Positions 45,030 to 59,024 of a stretch of 64,000 bases of DNA are shown piece after piece (position 1 is the stretch's first letter; each line of letters starts with the position of its first letter). This DNA comes from Arenicola marina (lineage: Eukaryota > Annelida > Polychaeta > Arenicolidae). Under the pieces are notes generated by a model, which saw only the letters and a list, made by a program, of their open reading frames with translations, did not search any database and was not told the origin of the DNA. The DNA is taken from positions 47,342,959 to 47,406,958 of the forward strand of contig OZ025252.1 of assembly GCA_964019135.1 (NCBI GenBank), given 5' to 3'. Position numbers and translations under genes: made by a program.

Positions 45030-47547
45030 ACAGGGTCACAGGGGGAGTATGCCGTCTTACGGTGGTCAGAGAGAGCTGTGACTGGGTTACAGGGGCAGTA
45101 TGCCGTCTTACGGTGGTCGGAGAGAGCTGTGACTGGGTTACAGGGGCAGTATGCCGTCTTACGGCGGTCAGAGAGAGCTGTGACTGGGTTACAGGAGGAG
45201 TATGCCGTCTTACGGTGGTCAGAGAGAGCTGTGACTGGGTCACAGGGGGAGTATGCCGTCTTACGGTGGTCAGAGAGAGCTGTGACAGGGTTACAGGGGG
45301 AGTATGCCGTCTTACGGTGGTCAGAGAGAGCTGTGACTGGGTTACATGGGGAGTATGCCGTCTTACGGTGGTCAGAAAGAGCTGTGACTGGGTTACAGGG
45401 GCAGTATGCCGTCTTACGGTGGTCAGAGAGAGCTGTGACAGGGTTACAGGGGGAGTATGCCGTCTTACGGTGGTCAGAGAGAGCTGTGACTGGGTTACAG
45501 GGGGAGTATGCCGTATTACGGTGGTCAGAGAGAGCTGTGACTGGGTTACAGGGGGAGTATGCCGTCTTACGGTGGTCAGAGAGAGCTGTGACTGGTTTAC
45601 AGGGGGAGTATGCCGTATTACGGTGGTCAGAGAGAGCTGTGACTGGGTTACAGGGGGAGTATGCCGTCTTACGGCGGTCAGAGAGAGCTGTGACAGGGTT
45701 ACAGGGGGAGTATGCCGTCTTACGGTGGTCAGAGAGAGCTGTGACTGGGTTACAGGGGGAGTATGCCGTCTTACGGTGGTCGGAGAGAGCTGTGACTGGG
45801 ATACAGGGGGAGTATGCCGTCTTACGGTGGTCAGAGGGAGCTGTGACTGGGTTACAGGGGGAGTATGCCGTCTTACGGTGGTCAGAGAAAGCTGTGACTG
45901 GGTTACAGGGGGAGTATGCCGTCTTACGGCGGTCAGAGAGAGCTGTGACTGGGTTACAGGGGCAGCATGCCGTCTTACGGTGGTCAGAGAGAGCTGCGAC
46001 TCGGTTACAGGGGGAGTATGCCGTCTTACGGCGGTCGGAGAGAGCTGTGACTGGGTTACAGGGGGAGTATGCCGTCTTACGGTGGTCAGAGTACAGGGGG
46101 AGTATGCCGTCTTACGGCGGTCAGAGAGAGCTGTGACAGGGTTACAGGGGGAGTATGCCGTCTTACGGTGGTCAGAGAGAGCTGTGACTGGGTTACAGGG
46201 GCAGCATGCCGTCTTACGGTGGTCAGAGAGAGCTGTGACTGGGTTACAGGGGGAGTATGCCGTCTTACGGCGGTCGGAGAGAGCTGTGACAGGGTCACAG
46301 GGGGAGTATGCCGTCTTACGGTGGTCAGAGAGAGCTGTGACTGGGTTACAGGGGCAGTATGCCGTCTTACGGTGGTCGGAGAGAGCTGTGACTGGGTTAC
46401 AGGGGCAGTATGCCGTCTTACGGCGGTCAGAGAGAGCTGTGACTGGGTTACAGGAGGAGTATGCCGTCTTACGGTGGTCAGAGAGAGCTGTGACTAGGTC
46501 ACAGGGGGAGTATGCCGTCTTACGGTGGTCAGAGAGAGCTGTGACAGGGTTACAGGGGGAGTATGCCGTCTTACGGTGGTCAGAGAGAGCTGTGACTGGG
46601 TTACATGGGGAGTATGCCGTCTTACGGTGGTCAGAAAGAGCTGTGACTGGGTTACAGGGGCAGTATGCCGTCTTACGGTGGTCAGAGAGAGCTGTGACAG
46701 GGTTACAGGGGGAGTATGCCGTCTTACGGTGGTCAGAGAGAGCTGTGACTGGGTTACAGGGGGAGTATGCCGTATTACGGTGGTCAGAGAGAGCTGTGAC
46801 TGGGTTACAGGGGGAGTATGCCGTCTTACGGTGGTCAGAGAGAGCTGTGACTGGTTTACAGGGGGAGTATGCCGTATTACGGTGGTCAGAGAGAGCTGTG
46901 ACTGGGTTACAGGGGGAGTATGCCGCCTTACGGCGGTCAGAGAGAGCTGTGACAGGGTTACAGGGGGAGTATGCCGTCTTACGGTGGTCAGAGAGAGCTG
47001 TGACTGGGTTACAGGGGGAGTATGCCGTCTTACGGTGGTCGGAGAGAGCTGTGACTGGGATACAGGGGGAGTATGCCGTCTTACGGTGGTCAGAGAGAGC
47101 TGTGACTGGGTTACAGGGGGAGTATGCCGTCTTACGGTGGTCAGAGAAAGCTGTGACTGGGTTACAGGGGGAGTATGCCGTCTTACGGCGGTCAGAGAGA
47201 GCTGTGACTGGGTTACAGGGGCAGCATGCCGTCTTACGGTGGTCAGAGAGAGCTGCGACTGGGTTACAGGGGGAGTATGCCGTCTTACGGCGGTCGGAGA
47301 GAGCTGTGACTGGGTTACAGGGGGAGTATGCCGTCTTACGGTGGTCAGAGTACAGGGGGAGTATGCCGTCTTACGGCGGTCAGAGAGAGCTGTGACAGGG
47401 TTACAGGGGGAGTATGCCGTCTTACGGTGGTCAGAGAGAGCTGTGACTGGGTTACAGGGGCAGCATGCCGTCTTACGGTGGTCAGAGAGAGCTGTGACTG
47501 GGTTACAGGGGGAGTATGCCGTCTTACGGCGGTCGGAGAGAGCTGTG
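45030..47547. repeat. Higher-order tandem duplication in the 51-bp array, offset 1259 bp
   Basis: Copies run about 45030-46288 and 46289-47547. Marker variants recur 1259 bp apart: TTACATGGGG (45342 and 46601), the 35-bp unit (46081 and 47340) and AGGGTCACAG (45032 and 46291). 1259 = 24 x 51 + 35, so the block is 25 whole units including one short unit. The copies differ at a few positions. Confidence 0.87.
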
Positions 47548-48360
47548 ACTGGGTTACAGGGGGGTATGCCGTCTTACGGTGGTCCGAGAGAGCTGTGACT
47601 GGGTTACAGGGGCAGTATGCCGTCTTACGGTGGTCAGAGAGAGCTGTGACTGGGTTACAGGGGCAGTATGCCGTCTTACGGTGGTCGGAGAGAGCTGTGA
47701 CTGGGTTACAGGGGGAGTATGTCGTCTTACGGCGGTCAGAGAGAGCTGTGACTGGGTTACAGGGGCAGTATGCCGTCTTACGGCGGTCAGAGAGAGCTGT
47801 GACTGGGTTACAGGGGCAGTATGCCGTCTTACGGTGGTCAAAGGGAGCTGTGACTGGGTTACAGGGGCAGTATGCCGTCTTACGGTGGTCAGAGTACAGG
47901 GGGAGTATGCCGTCTTATGGTGGTCAGAGAGAGCTGTGACTGGGTTACAGGGGGAGTATGCCGTCTTATGGTGGTCAGAGAGAGCTGTGACTGGCTTACA
48001 GGGGGAGTATGCCGCCGTCTTACGGTGGTCAAAGGGAGCTGTGACTGGGTCACAGGGGGAGTATGCCGTCTTACGGTGGTCCGAGAGAGCTGTGACTGGG
48101 TTACAGGGGCAGTATGCCGTCTTACGGTGGTCAGAGAGAGCTGTGACAGGGTTACAGGAGCCGTATGCCGTCTTACGGTGGTCAGAGAGAGCTGCGACAG
48201 GGTTACAGGGGGAGTATGCCGTCTTACGGTGGTCAGAGAGAGCTGTGACTGGGTTACAGGGGGAGTATGCCGTCTTACGGTGGTCAGAGAGAGCTGTGAC
48301 AGGGTTACAGGAGCCGTATGCCGTCTTACGGTGGTCAGAGAGAGCTGCGACAGGGTTACA

Positions 48361-51300
48361 GGGGGAGTATGCCGTCTTACGGTGGTCGGAGAGAGCTGTG
48401 ACAGGGTTACAGGGGACTTATGCCGTCTTACGGTGGTCAGAGAGAGCTGTGACTGGGTTACAGGAGGAGTATGCCGTCTTACGGTGGTCAGAGAGAGTTG
48501 TGACTGGGTTACAGGGGGAGTATGCCGTCTTACGGTGGTCAGAGAGAGCTGTGACAGGGTTACAGGGGCCGTATGCCGTCTTACGGTGGTCGGAGAGAGC
48601 TGTGACAGGGTTACAGGGGGCTTATGCCGTCTTACGGTGGTCAGAGAGAGCTGTGATTGGGTTACAGGAGGAGTATGCCGTCTTACGGTGGTCAGAGAGA
48701 GCTGTGACTGGGTTACAGGGGAAGTATGCCGTCTTACGGTGGTCATAGAGAGCTGTGACAGGGTTACAGGGGCCGTATGCCGTCTTACGGCGGTCAGAGA
48801 GAGCTGTGACTGGGTTACAGGAGGAGTATGCCGTCTTACGGTTGTCAGAGAGAGCTGTGACTGGGTTACAGAGGAGTATGCCGTCTTACGGCGGTCAAAG
48901 AGAGCTGTGACCTGGTTACAGGAGGAGTATGCCGTCTTACGGTGGTCAAAGAGAGCTGTGACTGGGTCACAGGGGGAGTATGCCGTCTTACGGCGGTCAG
49001 AGAGAGCTGTGACAGGGTTACAGGGGGAGTATGCCGTCTTACGGTGGTCAGAGAGAGCTGTGACTGGGTTACAGGGGGAGTATGCCGTCTTACGGTGGTC
49101 AGAAAGAGCTGTGACTGGGTTACAGGGGCAGTATGCCGTCTTACGGTGGTCAGAGAGAGCTGTGACAGGGTCACAGGGGCCGTATGCCGTCTTACGGTGG
49201 TCAGAGAGAGCTGTGACAGGGTTACAGGGGGAGTATGCCGTCTTACGGTGGTCAGAGAGAGCTGTGACTGGGTTACAGGAGGAGTATGCCGTCTTACGGT
49301 GGTCAGAGAGAGCTGTGACTGGGTTACAGGGGAGTATGCCGTCTTACGGTGGTCGGAGAGAGCTGTGACTGGGTTACAGGGGGAGTATGCCGTCTTACGG
49401 TGGTCAGAGAGAGCTGTGACTGGGTTACAGGGGGAGTATGCCGTCTTACGGTGGTCAGAGAGAGCTGTGACTGGGTTACAGGAGGAGTATGCCGTCTTAC
49501 GGTGGTCAGAGAGAGCTGTGACTGGGTTACAGGGGGAGTATGCCGTCTTACGGTGGTCAGAGAGAGCTGTGACAGGGTTACAGGGGGAGTATGCCGTCTT
49601 ACGGTGGTCGGAGAGAGCTGTGACAGGGTTACAGGGGGCTTATGCCGTCTTACGGTGGTCAGAGAGGGCTGTGACTGGGTTACAGGTGGAGTATGCCGTC
49701 TTACGGTGGTCAGAGAGAGCTGTGACTGGGTTACAGGGGGAGTATGCCGTCTTACGGTGGTCAGAGAGAGCTGTGACAGGGTTACAGGAGGAGTATGCCG
49801 TCTTACGGTGGTCGGAGAGAGCTGTGACAGGGTTACAGGGGGCTTATGCCGTCTTACGGTGGTCAGAGAGGGCTGTGACTGGGTTACAGGGGGAGTATGC
49901 CGTCTTACGGCGGTCGGAGAGAGCTGTGACTGGGTTACAGGGGGGTATGCCGTCTTACGGTGGTCCGAGAGAGCTGTGACTGGGTTACAGGGGCAGTATG
50001 CCGTCTTACGGTGGTCAGAGAGAGCTGTGACTGGGTTACAGGGGGAGTATGCCGTCTTACGGTGGTCGGAGAGAGCTGTGACTGGGTTACAGGGGGAGTA
50101 TGTCGTCTTACGGCGGTCAGAGAGAGCTGTGACTGGGTTACAGGGGCAGTATGCCGTCTTACGGTGGTCAAAGGGAGCTGTGACTGGGTTACAGGGGGAG
50201 TATGCCGTCTTACGGCGGTCAGAGAGAGTTGTGACAGGGTTACAGGGGGAGTATGCCGTCTTACGGTGGTCGGAGAGAGCTGCGACTGGGTTACAGGGGG
50301 CGTATGTCGTCTTACGGCGGTCAGAGGGAGCTGTGACTGGGTTACAGGGGCAGTATGCCGTCTTACGGTGGTCAAAGGGAGCTGTGACTGGGTTACAGGG
50401 GCAGTATGCCGTCTTACGGTGGTCAGAGTACAGGGGGAGTATGCCGTCTTATGGTGGTCAGAGAGAGCTGTGACTGGGTTACAGGGGGAGTATGCCGTCT
50501 TACGGTGGTCGGAGAGAGCTGTGACAGGGTTACAGGGGACTTATGCCGTCTTACGGTGGTCAGAGAGAGCTGTGACTGGGTTACAGGAGGAGTATGCCGT
50601 CTTACGGTGGTCAGAGAGAGTTGTGACTGGGTTACAGGGGGAGTATGCCGTCTTACGGTGGTCAGAGAGAGCTGTGACAGGGTTACAGGGGCCGTATGCC
50701 GTCTTACGGTGGTCGGAGAGAGCTGTGACAGGGTTACAGGGGGCTTATGCCGTCTTACGGTGGTCAGAGAGAGCTGTGATTGGGTTACAGGAGGAGTATG
50801 CCGTCTTACGGTGGTCAGAGAGAGCTGTGACTGGGTTACAGGGGAAGTATGCCGTCTTACGGTGGTCATAGAGAGCTGTGACAGGGTTACAGGGGCCGTA
50901 TGCCGTCTTACGGCGGTCAGAGAGAGCTGTGACTGGGTTACAGGAGGAGTATGCCGTCTTACGGTTGTCAGAGAGAGCTGTGACTGGGTTACAGAGGAGT
51001 ATGCCGTCTTACGGCGGTCAAAGAGAGCTGTGACCTGGTTACAGGAGGAGTATGCCGTCTTACGGTGGTCAAAGAGAGCTGTGACTGGGTCACAGGGGGA
51101 GTATGCCGTCTTACGGCGGTCAGAGAGAGCTGTGACAGGGTTACAGGGGGAGTATGCCGTCTTACGGTGGTCAGAGAGAGCTGTGACTGGGTTACAGGGG
51201 GAGTATGCCGTCTTACGGTGGTCAGAAAGAGCTGTGACTGGGTTACAGGGGCAGTATGCCGTCTTACGGTGGTCAGAGAGAGCTGTGACAGGGTCACAGG

Positions 51301-52606
51301 GGCCGTATGCCGTCTTACGGTGGTCAGAGAGAGCTGTGACAGGGTTACAGGGGGAGTATGCCGTCTTACGGTGGTCAGAGAGAGCTGTGACTGGGTTACA
51401 GGAGGAGTATGCCGTCTTACGGTGGTCAGAGAGAGCTGTGACTGGGTTACAGGGGAGTATGCCGTCTTACGGTGGTCGGAGAGAGCTGTGACTGGGTTAC
51501 AGGGGGAGTATGCCGTCTTACGGTGGTCAGAGAGAGCTGTGACTGGGTTACAGGGGGAGTATGCCGTCTTACGGTGGTCAGAGAGAGCTGTGACTGGGTT
51601 ACAGGAGGAGTATGCCGTCTTACGGTGGTCAGAGAGAGCTGTGACTGGGTTACAGGGGGAGTATGCCGTCTTACGGTGGTCAGAGAGAGCTGTGACAGGG
51701 TTACAGGGGGAGTATGCCGTCTTACGGTGGTCGGAGAGAGCTGTGACAGGGTTACAGGGGGCTTATGCCGTCTTACGGTGGTCAGAGAGGGCTGTGACTG
51801 GGTTACAGGTGGAGTATGCCGTCTTACGGTGGTCAGAGAGAGCTGTGACTGGGTTACAGGGGGAGTATGCCGTCTTACGGTGGTCAGAGAGAGCTGTGAC
51901 AGGGTTACAGGAGGAGTATGCCGTCTTACGGTGGTCGGAGAGAGCTGTGACAGGGTTACAGGGGGCTTATGCCGTCTTACGGTGGTCAGAGAGGGCTGTG
52001 ACTGGGTTACAGGGGGAGTATGCCGTCTTACGGCGGTCGGAGAGAGCTGTGACTGGGTTACAGGGGGGTATGCCGTCTTACGGTGGTCCGAGAGAGCTGT
52101 GACTGGGTTACAGGGGCAGTATGCCGTCTTACGGTGGTCAGAGAGAGCTGTGACTGGGTTACAGGGGGAGTATGCCGTCTTACGGTGGTCGGAGAGAGCT
52201 GTGACTGGGTTACAGGGGGAGTATGTCGTCTTACGGCGGTCAGAGAGAGCTGTGACTGGGTTACAGGGGCAGTATGCCGTCTTACGGTGGTCAAAGGGAG
52301 CTGTGACTGGGTTACAGGGGGAGTATGCCGTCTTACGGCGGTCAGAGAGAGTTGTGACAGGGTTACAGGGGGAGTATGCCGTCTTACGGTGGTCGGAGAG
52401 AGCTGCGACTGGGTTACAGGGGGCGTATGTCGTCTTACGGCGGTCAGAGGGAGCTGTGACTGGGTTACAGGGGCAGTATGCCGTCTTACGGTGGTCAAAG
52501 GGAGCTGTGACTGGGTTACAGGGGCAGTATGCCGTCTTACGGTGGTCAGAGTACAGGGGGAGTATGCCGTCTTATGGTGGTCAGAGAGAGCTGTGACTGG
52601 GTTACA
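48361..52606. repeat. Higher-order tandem duplication in the 51-bp array, offset 2123 bp
   Basis: Copies run 48361-50483 and 50484-52606. Marker variants recur 2123 bp apart: GGTCATAGAG (about 48743 and 50866), TTACAGAGGAGTATG (about 48868 and 50991) and the 35-bp unit (about 50427 and 52550). 2123 = 38 x 51 + 3 x 50 + 35, so 42 whole units. A partial third copy lies at about 53371-54700, offset 2840 bp from copy 2. Confidence 0.87.
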
Positions 52607-55600
52607 GGGGGAGTATGCCGTCTTATGGTGGTCAGAGAGAGCTGTGACTGGCTTACAGGGGGAGTATGCCGCCGTCTTACGGTGGTCAAAGGGAGCTGTG
52701 ACTGGGTCACAGGGGGAGTATGCCGTCTTACGGTGGTCAGAGAGAGCTGTGACTGGGTTACAGGGGCAGTATGCCGTCTTACGGTGGTCAAAGGGAGCTG
52801 TGACTGGGTCACAGGGGGAGTATGCCGTCTTACGGTGGTCCGAGAGAGCTGTGACTGGTTTACAGGGGGAGTATGCCGTCTTACGGTGGTCAGAGAGAGC
52901 TGTGACTGGGTTACAGGAGGAGTATGCCGTCTTACGGTGGTCAAAGGGAGCTGTGACTGGGTCACAGGGGGAGTATGCCGTCTTACGGTGGTCAGAGAGA
53001 GCTGTGACTGGGTTACAGGGGGAGTATGCCGTCTTACGGTGGTCGGAGAGAGCTGTGACTGGGTTACAGGGGGAGTATGCCGTCTTTCGGTGGTCAGAGA
53101 GAGCTGTGACTGGGTTACTGGGGGAGTATGCCGTCTTACGGTGGTCGGAGAGAGCTGTGACTGGGTTACAGGGGGAGTATGCCGTCTTACGGTGGTCGGA
53201 GAGAGCTGTGACTGGGTTACAGGGGGAGTATGCCGTCTTACGGTGGTCAGAGAGAGCTGTGACAGGGTTACAGGAGCCGTATGCCGTCTTACGGTGGTCA
53301 GAGAGAGCTGCGACAGGGTTACAGGGGGAGTATGCCGTCTTACGGTGGTCGGAGAGAGCTGTGACAGGGTTACAGGGGACTTATGCCGTCTTACGGTGGT
53401 CAGAGAGAGCTGTGACTGGGTTACAGGAGGAGTATGCCGTCTTACGGTGGTCAGAGAGAGTTGTGACTGGGTTACAGGGGGAGTATGCCGTCTTACGGTG
53501 GTCAGAGAGAGCTGTGACAGGGTTACAGGGGCCGTATGCCGTCTTACGGTGGTCGGAGAGAGCTGTGACAGGGTTACAGGGGGCTTATGCCGTCTTACGG
53601 TGGTCAGAGAGAGCTGTGATTGGGTTACAGGAGGAGTATGCCGTCTTACGGTGGTCAGAGAGAGCTGTGACTGGGTTACAGGGGGAGTATGCCGTCTTAC
53701 GGTGGTCGGAGAGAGCTGTGACAGGGTTACAGGGGCCGTATGCCGTCTTACGGCGGTCAGAGAGAGCTGTGACTGGGTTACAGGAGGAGTATGCCGTCTT
53801 ACGGTTGTCAGAGAGAGCTGTGACTGGGTTACAGAGGAGTATGCCGTCTTACGGCGGTCAAAGAGAGCTGTGACCTGGTTACAGGAGGAGTATGCCGTCT
53901 TACGGTGGTCAAAGAGAGCTGTGACTGGGTCACAGGGGGAGTATGCCGTCTTACGGCGGTCAGAGAGAGCTGTGACAGGGTTACAGGGGGAGTATGCCGT
54001 CTTACGGTGGTCAGAGAGAGCTGTGACTGGGTTACAGGGGGAGTATGCCGTCTTACGGTGGTCAGAAAGAGCTGTGACTGGGTTACAGGGGCAGTATGCC
54101 GTCTTACGGTGGTCAGAGAGAGCTGTGACAGGGTCACAGGGGCCGTATGCCGTCTTACGGTGGTCAGAGAGAGCTGTGACAGGGTTACAGGGGGAGTATG
54201 CCGTCTTACGGTGGTCAGAGAGAGCTGTGACTGGGTTACAGGAGGAGTATGCCGTCTTACGGTGGTCAGAGAGAGCTGTGACTGGGTTACAGGGGAGTAT
54301 GCCGTCTTACGGTGGTCGGAGAGAGCTGTGACTGGGTTACAGGGGGAGTATGCCGTCTTACGGTGGTCAGAGAGAGCTGTGACTGGGTTACAGGGGGAGT
54401 ATGCCGTCTTACGGTGGTCAGAGAGAGCTGTGACTGGGTTACAGGAGGAGTATGCCGTCTTACGGTGGTCAGAGAGAGCTGTGACTGGGTTACAGGGGGA
54501 GTATGCCGTCTTACGGTGGTCAGAGAGAGCTGTGACAGGGTTACAGGGGGAGTATGCCGTCTTACGGTGGTCGGAGAGAGCTGTGACAGGGTTACAGGGG
54601 GCTTATGCCGTCTTACGGTGGTCAGAGAGGGCTGTGACTGGGTTACAGGTGGAGTATGCCGTCTTACGGTGGTCAGAGAGAGCTGTGACTGGGTTACAGG
54701 GGGAGTATGAAGTCTTACGGTGGTCAGAGAGAGCTGTGACAGGGTTACAGGAGGAGTATGCCGTCTTACGGTGGTCGGAGAGAGCTGTGACAGGGTTACA
54801 GGGGGCTTATGCCGTCTTACGGTGGTCAGAGAGGGCTGTGACTGGGTTACAGGGGGAGTATGCCGTCTTACGGTGGTCAGAGAGAACTGTGACTGGGTTA
54901 CAGGGGGAGTATGCCGTCTTACGGTGGTCAGAGAGAGCTGTGACAGGGTTACAGGGGCCGTATGCCGTCTTACGGCGGTCAGAGAGAGCTGTGACTGGGT
55001 TACAGGGGGAGTATGCCGTCTTACGGTGGTCAGAGAGAGCTGTGACTGGGTTACAGGAGGAGTATGCCGTCTTACGGTGGTCAGAGAGAGCTGTGACTGG
55101 GTTACAGGGGGAGTATGCCGTCTTATGGTGGTCAGAGAGAGCTGTGACTGGGTTACAGGAGGAGTATGCCGTCTTACGGCGGTCAACGAGAGTTGTGACT
55201 GGGTTACAGGAGGAGTATGCCGTCTTACGGTGGTCAGAGAGAGCTGTGACTGGGTCACAGGGGGAGTATGCCGTCTTACGGTGGTCGGAGAGAGCTGTGA
55301 CTGGGTTACAGGGGGAGTATGCCGTCTTACGGCGGTCAGAGAGAGCTGTGACTGGGTTACAGGGGCAGCATGCCGTCTTACGGTGGTCAGAGAGAGCTGT
55401 GACTGGGTTACAGGGGGAGTATGCCGTCTTACGGTGGTCAGAGAGAGCTGTGACTGGGTTACAGGGGGCTGATGCCGTCTTACGGCGGTCAGAGAGAGCT
55501 GTGACAGGGTTACAGGGGGAGTATGCCGTCTTACGGTGGTCAGAAAGAGCTGTGACTGGGTTACAGGGGCAGTATGCCGTCTTACGGTGGTCAGAGAGAG

Positions 55601-58600
55601 CTGTGACAGGGTCACAGGGGGAGTATGCCGTCTTACGGTGGTCAGAGAGAGCTGTGACAGGGTTACAGAGGGAGTATGCCGTCTTACGGTGGTCAGAGAG
55701 AGCTGTGACTGGGTTACAGGAGGAGTATGCCGTCTTACGGTGGTCAGAGAGAGCTGTGACTGGGTTACAGGGGGAGTATGCCGTCTTACGGTGGTCAGAG
55801 AGAGCTGTGACTGGGTTACAGGAGGAGTATGCCGTCTTACGGTGGTCAGAGAGAGCTGTGACTGGGTTACAGGGGGAGTATGCCGTCTTACGGTGGTCAG
55901 AGAGAGCTGTGACAGGGTTACAGGGGGAGTATGCCGTCTTACGGTGGTCGGGGAGAGCTGTGACAGGGTTACAGGGGGCTTATGCCGTCTTACGGTGGTC
56001 AGAGAGGGCTGTGACTGGGTTACAGGGGGAGTATGCCGTCTTACGGTGGTCAGAGAGAGCTGTGACTGGGTTACAGGGGGAGTATGCCGTCTTACGGTGG
56101 TCAGAGAGAGCTGTGACAGGGTTACAGGGGCCGTATGCCGTCTTACGGCGGTCAGAGAGAGCTGTGACTGGGTTACAGGAGGAGTATGCCGTCTTACGGT
56201 GGTCAGAGAGAGCTGTGACTGGGTTACAGGAGGAGTATGCCGTCTTACGGTGGTCAGAGAGAGCTGTGACTGGGTTACAGGGGGAGTATGCCGTCTTATG
56301 GTGGTCAGAGAGAGTTGTGACTGGGTTACAGGAGGAGTATGCCGTCTTAAGGCGGTCAAAGAGAGTTGTGACTGGGTTACAGGAGGAGTATGCCGTCTTA
56401 CGGTGGTCAGAGAGAGCTATGACTGGGTCACAGGGGGAGTATGCCGTCTTACGGCGGTCAGAGATAGGTGTGACAGGGTTACAGGGGGAGTATGCCGTCT
56501 TACGGTGGTCAGAGAGAGCTGTGACTGGGTTACAGGGGGAGTATGCAGTCTTACGGTGGTCAGAAAGAGCTGTGCCTGGGTTACAGGGGCAGTATGCCGT
56601 CTTACGGTGGTCAGAGAGAGCTGTGACAGGGTCGCAGGGGCAGTATGTCGTCTTACGGCAGTCAGGGAGAGCTGTGACTGGGTTACAGGGGGAGTATGAC
56701 GTCTTACGGTGGTCAAAGTGAGCTGTGACTGGGTTACAGGGGCCGCATGCCGTCTTACGGCGGTCAGAGAGAGCTGTGACTGGGTTACAGGGGGAGTATG
56801 CCGTCTTACGGTGGTCAGAGTACAGGGGGAGTATGCCGTCTTATGGTGGTCAGAGAGAGCTGTGACTGGGTTACAGGAGGAGTATGCCGTCTTACGGTGG
56901 TCAGAGAGAGCTGTGACTGGGTTACATGGGGAGTATGCCGTCTTATGGTGGTCAGAGAGAGCTGTGACTGGGTTACAGGGGGAGTATGCCGTCTTACGGT
57001 GTTCAAAGGGAGCTGTGACTGGGTCAAAGGGGGAGTATGCCGTCTTACGGTGGTCAGAGAGAGCTGTGACTGGGTTACAGGGGCAGTATGCCGTCTTACG
57101 GTGGTCAAAGGGAGCTGTGACTGGGTCACAGGGGGAGTATGCCGTCTTACGGTGGTCAGAGAGAGCTGTGACTGGTTTACAGGGGGAGTATGCCGTCTTA
57201 CGGTGGTCAGAGAGAGCTGTGACTGGGTTACAGGAGGAGTATGCCGTCTTACGGTGGTCAAAGGGAGCTGTGACTGGGTCACAGGGGGAGTATGCCGTCT
57301 TACGGTGGTCAGAGAGAGCTGTGACTAGGTCGCAGGGGGAGTATGCCGTCTTACGGTGGTCAGAGAGAGCTGTGACTGGGTTACAGGGGGAGTATGCCGT
57401 CTTACGGTGGTCAGAGAGAGCTGTGACTGGGTTACAGGGGGAGTATGCCGTCTTACGGCGGTCGGTGAGAGCTGTGACTGGGTTACAGGGGGAGTATGCC
57501 GTCTTACGACGGTCAGAGAGAGCTGTGACTTGGTTACAGGGGGAGTATGCCGTCTTACGGCGGTCAGAGAGAGTTGTGACAGGGTTACAGGGGGGTATGC
57601 CGTCTTACGGTGGTCAGAGAGAGCTGTGACTGGGTTACAGGGGGAGTATGCCGTCTTACGGTGGTCGGAGAGAGCTGTGACTGGGTTACAGGGGGAGTAT
57701 GCCGTCTTTCGGTGGTCGGAGAGAGCTGTGACTGGGTTACTGGGGGAGTATGCCGTCTTACGGTGGTCGGAGAGAGCTGTGACTGGGTTACAGGGGGAGT
57801 ATGCCGTCTTACGGTGGTCGGAGAGAGCTGTGACTGGGTTACAGGGGGAGTATGCCGTCTTACGGTGGTCAGAGAGAGCTGCGACTGGTTTACAGGCGGA
57901 GTATGCCGTCTTACGGTGATCGGAGAGAGCTGTGACTGGGTTACAGGGGGAGTATGCCGTCTTACGGTGGTCAGAGAGAGCTGTGACTGGGTTACAGGGG
58001 GAGTATGCCGTCTTACGGTGGTCAGAGAGAGCTGTGACTGGGTTACAGGAGGAGTATGCCGTCTTACGGTGGTCAGAGAGAGCTGTGACACGGTTACAGG
58101 GGGAGTATGCCGTCTTACGGTGGTCGGAGAGAGCTGTGACAGGGTTACAGGGGGCTTATGCCGTCTTACGGTGGTCAGAGAGGGCTGTGACTGGGTTACA
58201 GGGGGAGTATGCCGTCTTACGGTGGTCAGAGAGAGCTGTGACTGGGTTACAGGGGAGTATGCCGTCTTACGGTGGTCAGAGAGAGCTGTGACTGGGTTAC
58301 AGGGGCCGTGTGCCGTCTTACGGCGGTCCGAGAGAGCTGTGACTGGGTTACAGGAGGAGTATGCCGTCTTACGGTGGTCAGAGAGAGCTGTGACTGGGTT
58401 ACAGGAGGAGTATGCCGTCTTACGGTGGTCAGAGAGAGCTGTGACTGGGTTACAGGGGGAGTATGCCGTCTTATGGTGGTCAGAGAGAGCTGTGACTGGG
58501 TTACAGGATGAGTATGCCGTCTTACGGCGGTCAAAGAGAGCTGTGACTGGGTTACAGGAGGAGTATGCCGTCTTACGGTGGTCAGAGAGAGCTGCGACTG

Positions 58601-59024
58601 GGTCACAGGGGGAGTATGCCGTCTTACGGCGGTCAGAGAGAGCTGTGACAGGGTTACAGGGGGAGTATGCCGTCTTACGGTGGTCAGAGAGAGCTGTGAC
58701 TGGGTTACAGGGGGAGTATGCCGTCTTACGGTGGTCAGAAAGAGCTGTGACTGGGTTACAGGGGCAGTATGCCGTCTTACTGTGGTCAGAGAGAGCTGTG
58801 ACAGGGTCACAGGGGGAGTATGCCGTCTTACGGTGGTCAGAGAGAGCTGTGACAGGGTTACAGGGGGAGTATGCCGTCTTACGGTGGTCAGAGAGAGCTG
58901 TGACTGGGTTACAGGAGGAGTATGCCGTCCTACGGTGGTCAGAGAGAGCTGTGACTGGGTTACAGGGGAGTATGCCGTCTTACGGTGGTCGGAGAGAGCT
59001 GTGACTGGGTTTCAGGGGGCTTAT